A stretch of DNA of 5,005 nt from JAVBKB01 sp031554275 (GCA_031554275.1 JAVBKB010000221.1:1-5005), one strand, 5' to 3'. Shown: positions 1 through 5,005, numbered from the stretch's first letter. Made by a program: numbers and translations. Notes: generated by a model not told the origin, from the letters alone.

Positions 1-66
1 CAATTCAAAAAAAACTCCCTTTTTTAAAAAAACTCATAATTCATCTTGCGAACTAAGAGATAATAC

Positions 67-95
67 TTGAGTAATTTGTAAAAGTGCGATAAATT
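67..95 (+). promoter_or_regulatory. Probable SigA promoter of fabI
   Basis: TTGAGT at 67-72 and TAAATT at 90-95 are separated by 17 bases. Each hexamer matches four of six positions of the vegetative sigma-A consensus (TTGACA / TATAAT). The -10 box overlaps the left edge of the FapR-type palindrome, which is a suitable arrangement for repression. The match is moderate, and the exact -10 could be shifted by a base or two. Bases 1-66 upstream are A/T-rich and show no gene or stem-loop that I can support. Confidence 0.5.
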
Positions 96-110
96 AGTAC
101 CAGGTGCTAA
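94..110. promoter_or_regulatory. FapR operator
   Basis: TTAGTACCAGGTGCTAA is a 17-bp palindrome centred on A102 with a single imperfect pair. It extends symmetrically by AA/TT to 92-112. It fits the consensus bound by FapR, the global repressor of fatty acid and phospholipid synthesis in Bacillus, which is TTAGTACCTGRTACTAA-like; malonyl-CoA releases FapR. fabI is an established member of the FapR regulon in B. subtilis. The site overlaps the proposed -10 box and lies 22 bases before the fabI start codon, so binding would block transcription initiation. FapR itself is not encoded in this window. Confidence 0.88.
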
Positions 111-132
111 TTATTTTGAAGGAGTTTTTATC

Positions 133-912
133 ATGAATATTAATTTGACTGAAAAAACAGTAGTAATAATGGGTGTTGCTAATAAGCGTTCAATTGCTTG
201 GGGTATTGCCCGATCATTGCATGCAGCTGGCGCTAAGCTGATTTTTACATATGCAGGTGAAAGATTTGAACAAAGCGTTCGTGATCTTGTTGCAACTTTG
301 GAAGGGGCGGAAAACTCACTGGTACTTCCCTGTGATGTGACAAGTGATGAAGCAATCACAACTTGTTTCGCAGCTATTAAAGAGCTGTCTGGAAATATTG
401 ACGGAATCGCTCATTGTATTGCATTTGCAAATCGTGAGGAGCTTGAAGGCGAATATATGAACACCTCAAGGGATGGTTTTCTATTAGCTCTGAATGTGAG
501 TGCATATTCATTAACAGCTGTTTGCAAAGCTGCAAGAGACATGATGAATGATGGTAGTAGCATCGTCACATTAACCTATTTGGGTGGCGAGCGAGTTGTT
601 CAGAATTACAATGTGATGGGCGTTGCAAAGGCATCACTGGAAGCAAGTGTGAAATACCTAGCCAATGACCTAGGGCCTCAGAATATTCGGGTCAATGCCA
701 TTTCAGCTGGACCTATTAGGACACTTTCTGCAAAAGGGGTTGGAGATCTGAACAGCATTCTCCGAGTGATGGATGAAAAAGCACCACTTCGTCGCCCGAA
801 TACTGCTGAAGAAGTTGGCGATACTGCTTTGTTTCTATTCAGTAGTCTATCAAGAGGCATCACTGGAGAAAACATTCATGTAGATTCTGGCTTTCATATC
901 ATGTCGCTCTAG
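133..912 (+). CDS. fabI: Enoyl-[acyl-carrier-protein] reductase FabI
   Basis: This enzyme reduces trans-2-enoyl-ACP to acyl-ACP with NAD(P)H, the last step of each type II fatty acid elongation cycle in the cytoplasm. The 259 residues match the usual family length of about 258-262. The nucleotide-binding motif GVANKRSIAWGIA is at residues 14-26. The catalytic set is Tyr149 (TYLGG), Tyr159 (NYNVMG) and Lys166, the Y-x6-K pair of the divergent SDR family, followed by the typical SAGPIRTLSAKG at 190-202. The end is GENIHVDSGFHIMSL. The start is ATG 133, preceded by GAAGGAG at 118-124. A FapR operator upstream predicts repression relieved by malonyl-CoA. One oddity is Leu206, which occupies the substrate-loop position that is Phe204 in Staphylococcus aureus and Phe203 in E. 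coli. No clear terminator follows the stop, so read-through toward the coat gene is possible. Confidence 0.97.
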   Translation: MNINLTEKTVVIMGVANKRSIAWGIARSLHAAGAKLIFTYAGERFEQSVRDLVATLEGAENSLVLPCDVTSDEAITTCFAAIKELSGNIDGIAHCIAFANREELEGEYMNTSRDGFLLALNVSAYSLTAVCKAARDMMNDGSSIVTLTYLGGERVVQNYNVMGVAKASLEASVKYLANDLGPQNIRVNAISAGPIRTLSAKGVGDLNSILRVMDEKAPLRRPNTAEEVGDTALFLFSSLSRGITGENIHVDSGFHIMSL

Positions 913-994
913 AGATTGTAACCCGAAAATTTGAAATACTCTTAAAATGCGTGAAAAGTACCGTAGCGCTTGGTAGAGCTTGCTGAAGTAAAGA

Positions 995-1066
995 ATGATG
1001 AGTGAGGAAATCATGCAGATCCAAGTAGCACTTGAGGAATGGCTCATCCTTAATCAATACAGCTAG
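995..1066 (+). CDS. Possible 23-residue ORF in the fabI-cotO spacer
   Basis: This short open frame reads MMSEEIMQIQVALEEWLILN and ends in QYS before a TAG stop. It is acidic and could form an amphipathic helix. No convincing ribosome binding site precedes ATG 995, and the frame is closed by a stop two codons upstream, so it is not the tail of a longer gene in this frame. I recognise no family. The rest of the 913-1184 spacer shows no other gene and no hairpin followed by a T run. This may well be a chance ORF. Confidence 0.12.
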   Translation: MMSEEIMQIQVALEEWLILNQYS

Positions 1067-1184
1067 AGCTAGACGTGATGGTAGCAGAAACTAATCAACT
1101 TCTGTGATATTTCGTTAAATTTTTGTGTACAGGTATTTGAATAAAAAATACTTCTCTGCATATCATTTTGCGAGGGTGAAGATA

Positions 1185-1697
1185 ATGGACAACATTGAAA
1201 ACGCATTGGTAAGCAGACAGTTTCTACAGGATCGTTTGAAAGAGGAAGAAGTTGTCGAAATAGATGATTACTTCTCTGATTTTGCGATCCCTTATTCATC
1301 TGAAGCTTTTTTTCAACCTGAAGGTCAATTTGTGAACACGCTGGATTCAAGACCACTGATATCAGAACCAAGCACATTTTCACCTGTTGAGTATGTCACC
1401 AGACAACTCCAACAGAACGTAAATGCCAGCAAACCTTTTCTTGCTTTTACAAGTGTCAAAATTGAAGAAAAAAAAGCAAATCGACTGGAAAGTGTCGAAG
1501 ATCAAATCAATAAAATGCTACAAAAGTCCTCCATTCGAAAACGATCGCAATGTGCTTTGTATGTAGAGGATCGGGTTTATCGCGGCATAATTGAAAGGCT
1601 TGAAGACGGTCAGGTCTTTCTTAAGGAGAAATTCGGCATGATCTGGAGACAAATCCCGCTTGAAGAAATTTACAAAATCAAAGTCTTTGAACGTTAG
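1185..1697 (+). CDS. cotO: CotO-like spore coat protein
   Basis: This 170-residue protein is probably a member of the CotO spore coat family, which acts in late coat assembly on the forespore surface in the mother cell. Two lines support this. In B. subtilis cotO (yjbX) lies next to fabI (yjbW), as here. The C-terminal part (about residues 100-170) also has the family pattern: a short helical run (VEDQINKML), a basic stretch before Cys123, then a small beta-rich module (YVEDRVYRGIIERL, then VFLKEKFG, then IPLEEIYKIKVF). The N-terminal half is acidic and low in recognisable motifs, as is usual for this variable region. It is shorter than the B. subtilis protein of about 227 residues. ATG 1185 is preferred because GAGGGTG at 1172-1178 sits 6 bases upstream. 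An in-frame GTG at 1125 would add 20 residues but has no Shine-Dalgarno sequence. The family call is from pattern memory and is not certain. Confidence 0.7.
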   Translation: MDNIENALVSRQFLQDRLKEEEVVEIDDYFSDFAIPYSSEAFFQPEGQFVNTLDSRPLISEPSTFSPVEYVTRQLQQNVNASKPFLAFTSVKIEEKKANRLESVEDQINKMLQKSSIRKRSQCALYVEDRVYRGIIERLEDGQVFLKEKFGMIWRQIPLEEIYKIKVFER

Positions 1698-1715
1698 CAG
1701 CTGCTAAGAAGTTAA

Positions 1716-1979
1716 ACTAATGAAATATTTGTTAAAAATAGCGAACTGATCGTTAAAAAATCCAAATATTTTAGCTTCGACATTGGAGGATTGCCGCTCT
1801 GATAAGGGTCAATATGCAAAGTACTCAACGCAAATGTTCAGGAACTTAAATTACTTGGATTTACTCCAAAATCGTTCAACAATCCTCTTGGATTAGCTTC
1901 GAAATCGATCAAATCAGCAGCACAGACTGTAGACAAAAACGCTTGTAACAGCGGGAATGTCTACAGTTTTTTTGCATAA
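1716..1979 (+). pseudogene. Possible decayed reading frame in the 1698-2023 gap
   Basis: The 326-bp gap between the coat gene and the lipoprotein gene has no intact gene. One frame (codons starting at multiples of three) is open from 1716 to 1979 except for two adjacent stops, TGA TAA at 1800-1805. Before the stops it reads protein-like sequence such as KKSKYFSFDIGGLPL. After them it reads VLNANVQELKLLGFTPKSFN and then NPLGLASKSIKSAAQTV. The end of the frame runs into the terminator hairpin. There is no good start codon or ribosome binding site, and I do not recognise the family. Two 10-bp copies of TTAGCTTCGA (1771-1780 and 1893-1902) also lie here. This could be a gene remnant or simply chance; I lean only slightly toward a remnant. 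Confidence 0.2.
1926..1973 (+). terminator. Rho-independent terminator upstream of the spoVA cluster
   Basis: ACTGTAGACA (1926-1935) pairs perfectly with TGTCTACAGT (1958-1967), and a run of seven T (1967-1973) closes it on the plus strand. Inside the 22-base loop, CGCT (1940-1943) can pair with AGCG (1950-1953), giving a two-part stem with an internal AAAA/GGAA loop. No T run follows on the minus strand, so it acts on rightward transcripts. It would end transcription from cotO and separate it from the spoVA operon. Confidence 0.85.
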
Positions 1980-2002
1980 ACGGCATCAATTTACGCAAAC
2001 TA
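1974..2002 (+). promoter_or_regulatory. Possible SigG (forespore) promoter of the spoVA cluster
   Basis: GCATA at 1974-1978 fits the SigG -35 pattern (GHATR). CAAACTA at 1996-2002, 17 bases later, differs from the -10 pattern CATHHTA at one position. spoVA operons are known SigG targets, and this is the only space between the upstream terminator and the first gene. The weakness is distance: transcription would begin near 2008-2010, right at the ribosome binding site, leaving a leader of about 15 bases. Confidence 0.35.
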
Positions 2003-2023
2003 TTTTAAAAAGGTGGTGCCAAC

Positions 2024-2485
2024 ATGCCTGTAGTAAAAGTAATTGTGTCAGTGATCATTCTTTTCCTCCTCACCTCTTGTTCTCCTGACTCAGACAGTAA
2101 AAACGCAAAGGCCTCGCTGTTTAAAGCAGTAAATCCTGAACCTGTCTTTATTGGCGGAGAAAAAGCACCCCTAACTGACATAAAGAAAGAAGTCGAATCC
2201 TTCGAAGAGCTTTTTGATGTGGCAATTATTCAAAATGAACAGCAAATTCTTGTCGCTTATAAAGTGAAGCATATGCAACGATTTCGCATGAAAGACATTG
2301 AACGGGACTTGAAAAAGGATTTACAGGGTAAATTTCCTGGTAATGAGTTCCTTGTTTCTAGTGACATGAAAATCTTTTTAGAAGCAGTTGAATTAGAAAC
2401 CCATGTCCATCATCAGGATTATCCCAAGAGCAAAGCAAAGAAATGGTTTAGAAATATTGTCGATTTAGAAAAAGAAACAACGTAA
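2024..2485 (+). CDS. YhcN/YlaJ-type sporulation lipoprotein
   Basis: This 153-residue predicted lipoprotein has a lysine at position 5, a hydrophobic stretch at 6-16 and a lipobox L-T-S-C with Cys19 as the lipid-modified residue. The mature protein would be anchored to the outer face of a membrane, most likely the inner spore membrane. After a polar linker, a small domain at about 57-122 contains ELFDVAIIQNEQQILVAYKV, then KHMQRFRMKDIERDLKK and FLVSSDMKIFLEAV. This is the pattern of YhcN/YlaJ-family lipoproteins that precede spoVAC in accessory spoVA operons. The C-terminal tail is His/Lys-rich. AAAGGTGGTG at 2009-2018 precedes ATG 2024. It is the first gene of the cluster, 62 bases before spoVAC, and its biochemical role is unknown. 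YlaJ and YhcN in other species are associated with spore germination or outgrowth and the spore membrane, so a role in supporting the DPA channel is inference. Confidence 0.8.
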   Translation: MPVVKVIVSVIILFLLTSCSPDSDSKNAKASLFKAVNPEPVFIGGEKAPLTDIKKEVESFEELFDVAIIQNEQQILVAYKVKHMQRFRMKDIERDLKKDLQGKFPGNEFLVSSDMKIFLEAVELETHVHHQDYPKSKAKKWFRNIVDLEKETT

Positions 2486-2501
2486 CCCAATTGTGAAAAT
2501 T

Positions 2502-2517
2502 GTTCAATATTTTGAAC
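2502..2517. repeat. Small perfect inverted repeat between the lipoprotein gene and spoVAC
   Basis: GTTCAA (2502-2507) and TTGAAC (2512-2517) are separated by TATT. A second short pair, CAATT / AATTG (2488-2492 / 2498-2502), lies immediately upstream. The stem is short and A/T-rich and no T run follows, so it is not a terminator. It could be an mRNA processing or stability element in the 62-base spacer, or chance. Confidence 0.3.
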
Positions 2518-2547
2518 GTTATAACCTAACTAATTAAGAGGTACAAC

Positions 2548-3009
2548 ATGAAAAAGGATCTTAAACCAGAACAAGTGCAATATCAATTGTTACAGCAAAA
2601 ATACGAAACCCCACGCCCAGTTCTCCTAAACTGCTTCCGCGCTTTTATAGTAGGTGGACTCATTTGTATCATTGGGCAAGGTATTTCGTTGCTATACATG
2701 TTTTATTTCAATTTCACTGAGCAAACTGTTGGGAATCCAACAGTTGCAACATTAGTTCTCATATCGATGTTCCTTACGGGATTTGGTATCTATGATAAGA
2801 TTGGTCAGTTTTCTGGAGCGGGCTCTGCTGGTCCCGTTACCGGCTTTGGAAACGCAGTGATTTCTGCAGCAATTGAACACAAAACTGAAGGCTTTGTGCT
2901 TGGTGTTGGTGGGAACATCTTTAAATTGGCAGGATCTGTGATCGTATTCGGGGTATTTTCTGCCTTCGTCGTTGCACTCCTCAGAACAATTTGGAATTCA
3001 CTTATGTAG
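2548..3009 (+). CDS. spoVAC: Stage V sporulation protein AC (SpoVAC)
   Basis: SpoVAC is an integral inner spore membrane protein of the channel that imports dipicolinic acid (DPA) with calcium during sporulation and releases it in germination. In B. subtilis it behaves as a mechanosensitive channel component. The 153 residues match the family length of about 150. A charged N-terminus (1-25) precedes hydrophobic segments at about 27-53 and 63-82. The conserved glycine-rich stretch IGQFSGAGSAGPVTGFGNAV is at 85-104, followed by the EGFVLGVGGNIFKLAG motif (114-129) and a last hydrophobic segment at about 130-147. AAGAGGT at 2536-2542 precedes ATG 2548. The next gene, spoVAD, starts 33 bases after the stop, which supports co-transcription. 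It is clearly homologous to the spoVAEb product downstream. Confidence 0.95.
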   Translation: MKKDLKPEQVQYQLLQQKYETPRPVLLNCFRAFIVGGLICIIGQGISLLYMFYFNFTEQTVGNPTVATLVLISMFLTGFGIYDKIGQFSGAGSAGPVTGFGNAVISAAIEHKTEGFVLGVGGNIFKLAGSVIVFGVFSAFVVALLRTIWNSLM

Positions 3010-3042
3010 GGTTTAAAATTTTATAAAAACGGTGGTGTGAAC

Positions 3043-4062
3043 ATGTTAAAGGGTAAGCAATCATGGCGATTTAATAACCAGCCTGCGATTCTTTCTACTG
3101 GAGTTGTTGCAGGTCCATTTGAAGGTCTGGGTAGATTATCACAGGATTTTGACATCATTTATGATCAGCTGTGGATGAATGAGGATAGTTATGAAAAAGC
3201 GAACCGGCTCATGATAGAAGATGCCGTGCAGGTGTCGCTTTCGAAGGCAAACAAACAGAAATACGAAGTGCAGTTCTTCATTGCAGGGGATTTAATCAAT
3301 CAAATAACCCCAACAAGTTTCGCCGCCCGCACCTCACAAATTCCATATTTCGGTCTTTTCGGCGCTTGCTCAACCTCGATGGAAGGGCTTGCATTAGCAG
3401 CCTTCATTGTTAACTATGGAGGGGCAAATCTAATCGTAACTGGTGCCTCAAGTCATAATGCAGCTGTTGAACGGCAGTTCCGCTATCCAACGGAATACGG
3501 AGGTCAAAAACCACCAACTGCACAATGGACCGTCACAGGTGCCGGAATGGCAGTTCTGGGTAACAGCACAATGGACATGATAAACCAACCTGTAGTAACT
3601 GCTGCCACTATTGGCAAAGTCATTGATATGGGGTTGACTGATCCTTTCAATATGGGGGGAGCAATGGCTCCTGCTGCTGCTGATACTATTTGGACGCACT
3701 TCCAAGACTTGGATTTGCCACATGACTACTACGATTGCATTTTCACTGGCGACCTTGGTGCTATCGGGAGTGCAACTGCTTATGAATTACTAACAAATAA
3801 AGGGCTGCAGTTACCCCGAGAAAAGTTCAAGGATTGTGGTCTAATGCTCTACCGGGAGGACCAGGAAGTGCAATCTGGCGGAAGTGGTGCTGGCTGTTCC
3901 GCAGTGGTCTTCTATGGTCACATTCTAAACGCTATGAAAAGTAGTAACTGCAAGAAATCACTTGTTTGTGCAACAGGTGCTTTGTTATCACCGTTATCTT
4001 TTCAACAAGGAGAAACAATCCCCTGTATTGCACATGCTGTAGCGATTGAAATCATTAATTAG
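3043..4062 (+). CDS. spoVAD: Stage V sporulation protein AD (SpoVAD)
   Basis: SpoVAD is the soluble, thiolase-fold component of the SpoVA system. It binds DPA and sits on the inner spore membrane. The 339 residues match the B. subtilis protein (about 338). Landmarks are LKGKQSWRF near the N-terminus, FIAGDLINQ (79-87), and LFGACSTSME with Cys109 at the position of the thiolase nucleophile. SSHNAAVERQFRYPTEYGGQ follows, with His138, then VIDMGLTDPFNMG with MAPAAADT, FTGDLG (234-239), GGSGAGCSAVV (279-289) and the C-terminal ATGALLSP. ATG 3043 is chosen because GGTGGTG at 3031-3037 lies 5 bases upstream. GTG 3037 is in frame but forms part of that ribosome binding site. The C-terminal Ile-Glu-Ile-Ile-Asn is ordinary. 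No damage is seen, and the protein looks functional. Confidence 0.97.
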   Translation: MLKGKQSWRFNNQPAILSTGVVAGPFEGLGRLSQDFDIIYDQLWMNEDSYEKANRLMIEDAVQVSLSKANKQKYEVQFFIAGDLINQITPTSFAARTSQIPYFGLFGACSTSMEGLALAAFIVNYGGANLIVTGASSHNAAVERQFRYPTEYGGQKPPTAQWTVTGAGMAVLGNSTMDMINQPVVTAATIGKVIDMGLTDPFNMGGAMAPAAADTIWTHFQDLDLPHDYYDCIFTGDLGAIGSATAYELLTNKGLQLPREKFKDCGLMLYREDQEVQSGGSGAGCSAVVFYGHILNAMKSSNCKKSLVCATGALLSPLSFQQGETIPCIAHAVAIEIIN

Positions 4063-4114
4063 TTTTCTACATTTTCTCGTTTTTCTAAAAATTTTTCATA
4101 AGGGGTGTTGAGAT

Positions 4115-4471
4115 ATGCTCGCAATGTTTTTCTGGGCATTTGTTGTAGGTGGGTGCATCTGCGTGATTGGTCAATTATTATACGATGTGGCGAAACTAAC
4201 ACCAGCACATACACTTAGCTTATTGGTAGTGGTCGGTGCTATCCTCGGCGGATTAGGACTGTATGAGCGATTGATTGACTTTGCAGGTGCAGGAGCAACA
4301 GTGCCTATAGTCAGCTTTGGTAATTCATTGGTGAATGGTGCACTACAGGAGTCTAGTCAGCATGGTGTTGTTGGCGTGCTGACAGGGATGTTTGAAATTA
4401 CAAGCTCAGGAATTTCTGCTGCCGTAATTTTCGGATTTCTTGGCTCACTCTTATTTAAAGCCAAAGGTTAA
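4115..4471 (+). CDS. spoVAEb: Stage V sporulation protein AEb (SpoVAEb)
   Basis: This is a small integral membrane subunit of the spore DPA channel. The 118 residues fit the family length of about 116. A hydrophobic N-terminus (1-22) carries AFVVGGCICVIGQLL. A second segment at about 33-50 leads to GLYERLIDFAGAGATVPIVS and FGNSLVNGAL, then HGVVGVLTGMFEITSSG and a last membrane segment (about 99-114) ending in a basic KAKG tail. AGGGGTG at 4101-4107 precedes ATG 4115. It is the last gene of the cluster, 52 bases after spoVAD and followed by a strong terminator. The motif order repeats that of SpoVAC. SpoVAEa is not present, as is usual for accessory spoVA operons. Confidence 0.95.
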   Translation: MLAMFFWAFVVGGCICVIGQLLYDVAKLTPAHTLSLLVVVGAILGGLGLYERLIDFAGAGATVPIVSFGNSLVNGALQESSQHGVVGVLTGMFEITSSGISAAVIFGFLGSLLFKAKG

Positions 4472-4523
4472 AATCCGGGTCTCTTGAGGCAATAAAACCT
4501 CATTGATGAAGTCCAATTCACTG

Positions 4524-4574
4524 AAAAAAACAATTCCCATTTCAATCGAAATTGAAATGGGAATTATTTGTTTT
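4524..4574. terminator. Bidirectional terminator between convergent genes
   Basis: AATTCCCATTTCAAT (4532-4546) and ATTGAAATGGGAATT (4551-4565) form a perfect 15-bp stem with a CGAA loop. Seven A (4524-4530) flank the left side, which read as seven T on the minus strand. ATTTGTTTT flanks the right. It can therefore stop the spoVA transcript from the left and the surface protein transcript from the right. It lies between the two stop codons (4471 and 4607), as expected for a shared terminator. Confidence 0.92.
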
Positions 4575-4606
4575 GTCTAATCTCAATATGAGGAATTCTT
4601 TAGAAA

Positions 4607-5005
4607 CTATTCTTTTCTAAATCCTCTATTGTTTACGACTAGAATTGAAAGTCCTAGGAAGACCAGAAGCATCATTGAGTTAGATGCACTGTCTCCTGTC
4701 TTAGGAATCGCGACACCATTTACAGAAATTGAACGGTCGTTTTCATTTTTGTATTCATAGTGTTCGCCATCATAGTTAAATGATAATCTCCCTTTGTTCA
4801 CCAAAGTTTTATTCTTGCTTGTTTCAGTTACCTTGAAAGTATAGGTAATCTGATCACCAATGCCAAATCCTCTTGGAACTGAATCAAAGTATACCTTGAT
4901 CTCAGTGATGTACTCTCCATTTGCAAGACTTGGTGCATCGAAGATAAATGGTTTACTAGCATCAACGCTACTATTAATCACCTGGTCGGTACTTTTGTTT
5001 GTTGA
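4607..5005 (-). CDS. C-terminal part of a sortase-anchored surface protein (partial)
   Basis: The frame is open from the window edge at 5005 down to the TAG at 4607-4609, giving 132 visible residues. The GTG at 4981 is not a convincing start, since the frame continues upstream of it and no ribosome binding site is seen. The end carries a cell wall sorting signal: IPKTGD (IPKTG encoded by 4694-4708), a hydrophobic segment MMLLVFLGLSILVV, and a short basic tail RGFRKE. A sortase would cut between Thr and Gly and link the protein to peptidoglycan. The upstream part (EYITEIKVYFDSVPRGFGIG, then DQITYTFKVTETSKNKTL) looks like a beta-sandwich adhesin or pilin-type repeat domain, but I cannot name the family. 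The sorting motif has Ile in place of the usual Leu. The gene converges on the spoVA operon and shares its terminator. No sortase gene is visible here. Confidence 0.85.
   Translation of the reverse strand, partial: STNKSTDQVINSSVDASKPFIFDAPSLANGEYITEIKVYFDSVPRGFGIGDQITYTFKVTETSKNKTLVNKGRLSFNYDGEHYEYKNENDRSISVNGVAIPKTGDSASNSMMLLVFLGLSILVVNNRGFRKE

Noticed and set aside
1..30. A/T runs at the left edge as a terminator of an upstream gene
   Set aside because: A T run is present at 20-25, but no GC-bearing stem is visible before it within the window.
1139..1167. SigE- or SigK-like promoter for the CotO-like gene (GAATAAA ... CATATCAT)
   Set aside because: The match is partial, the spacing is short (13 bases), and transcription would start at or inside the ribosome binding site. 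I do not find it strong enough to annotate.
1125..1184. GTG 1125 as the start of the CotO-like gene, adding 20 residues
   Set aside because: No Shine-Dalgarno sequence precedes it, while ATG 1185 has GAGGGTG at a good distance and begins a more protein-like N-terminus.
850..1383. Minus-strand ORFs opposite fabI and the CotO-like gene
   Set aside because: They are antisense to well-supported genes or span the spacer, lack ribosome binding sites and resemble no known family.
1854..1894. 8-bp direct repeat CTTGGATT (1854-1861, 1887-1894) and the 8-bp inverted pair GAGGATTG / CAATCCTC (1786-1793, 1880-1887)
   Set aside because: They are too short and irregular to call a repeat array, CRISPR or mobile element end; such matches are expected by chance in A/T-rich DNA.
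3037..3042. GTG 3037 as the start of spoVAD
   Set aside because: It lies inside the GGTGGTG ribosome binding site. ATG 3043 gives the family-typical N-terminus.
3448..3723. Minus-strand ORF of 91 codons inside spoVAD
   Set aside because: It is a shadow of the highly conserved spoVAD coding frame, Cys/His/Ser-rich in a way typical of antisense reading.
4485..4502. TGAGG / CCTCA inverted repeat after spoVAEb as a terminator
   Set aside because: The stem is only 5 bp with an 8-base loop and no T run follows. The 15-bp stem at 4532-4565 is the evident terminator.

Overview
The window fits an endospore-forming member of the Bacillales (Bacillus and relatives). It has low-GC DNA, AGGAG/GGTGG-type ribosome binding sites, a FabI enoyl-ACP reductase under a recognisable FapR-type operator, a CotO-like spore coat gene directly after fabI (as in Bacillus subtilis), and three spore-specific spoVA genes. 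I cannot assign a genus from the sequence alone.

Layout. Bases 1-132 hold the fabI leader, with a probable promoter and a near-perfect 17-bp FapR palindrome overlapping its -10 box. fabI (133-912, +) encodes a full-length enoyl-ACP reductase with all catalytic residues. A 272-bp spacer follows, then a CotO-like coat gene whose best start is ATG 1185 (1185-1697, +). Bases 1698-2023 hold no intact gene. They may contain a decayed reading frame, and they end in a clear rho-independent terminator that insulates what follows. Next is a four-gene, same-strand cluster: a YhcN/YlaJ-type lipoprotein (2024-2485), spoVAC (2548-3009), spoVAD (3043-4062) and spoVAEb (4115-4471). A possible SigG-type promoter lies immediately after the terminator. 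A strong hairpin with A and T tracts on its two sides (4524-4574) closes this operon. It also serves the last gene, which runs on the minus strand from beyond the window edge to 4607 and encodes the C-terminal part of a sortase-anchored surface protein (IPKTGD, hydrophobic segment, basic tail).

How it works together. FabI supplies the last reductive step of fatty acid elongation in growing cells and is predicted to be controlled by FapR and malonyl-CoA. The CotO-like protein would act in the mother cell during coat assembly. The lipoprotein-AC-AD-AEb cluster looks like an accessory spoVA operon of the spoVA2 type, which moves dipicolinic acid across the inner spore membrane. It lacks spoVAA, spoVAB, spoVAEa and spoVAF of the canonical operon. 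It also lacks the DUF1657 and DUF421 genes that accompany the mobile spoVA2mob version. I see no transposase or transposon end. The main points of interest are this compact accessory spoVA operon, its insertion next to the fabI-cotO locus, and a leucine in FabI at a position linked to triclosan susceptibility.
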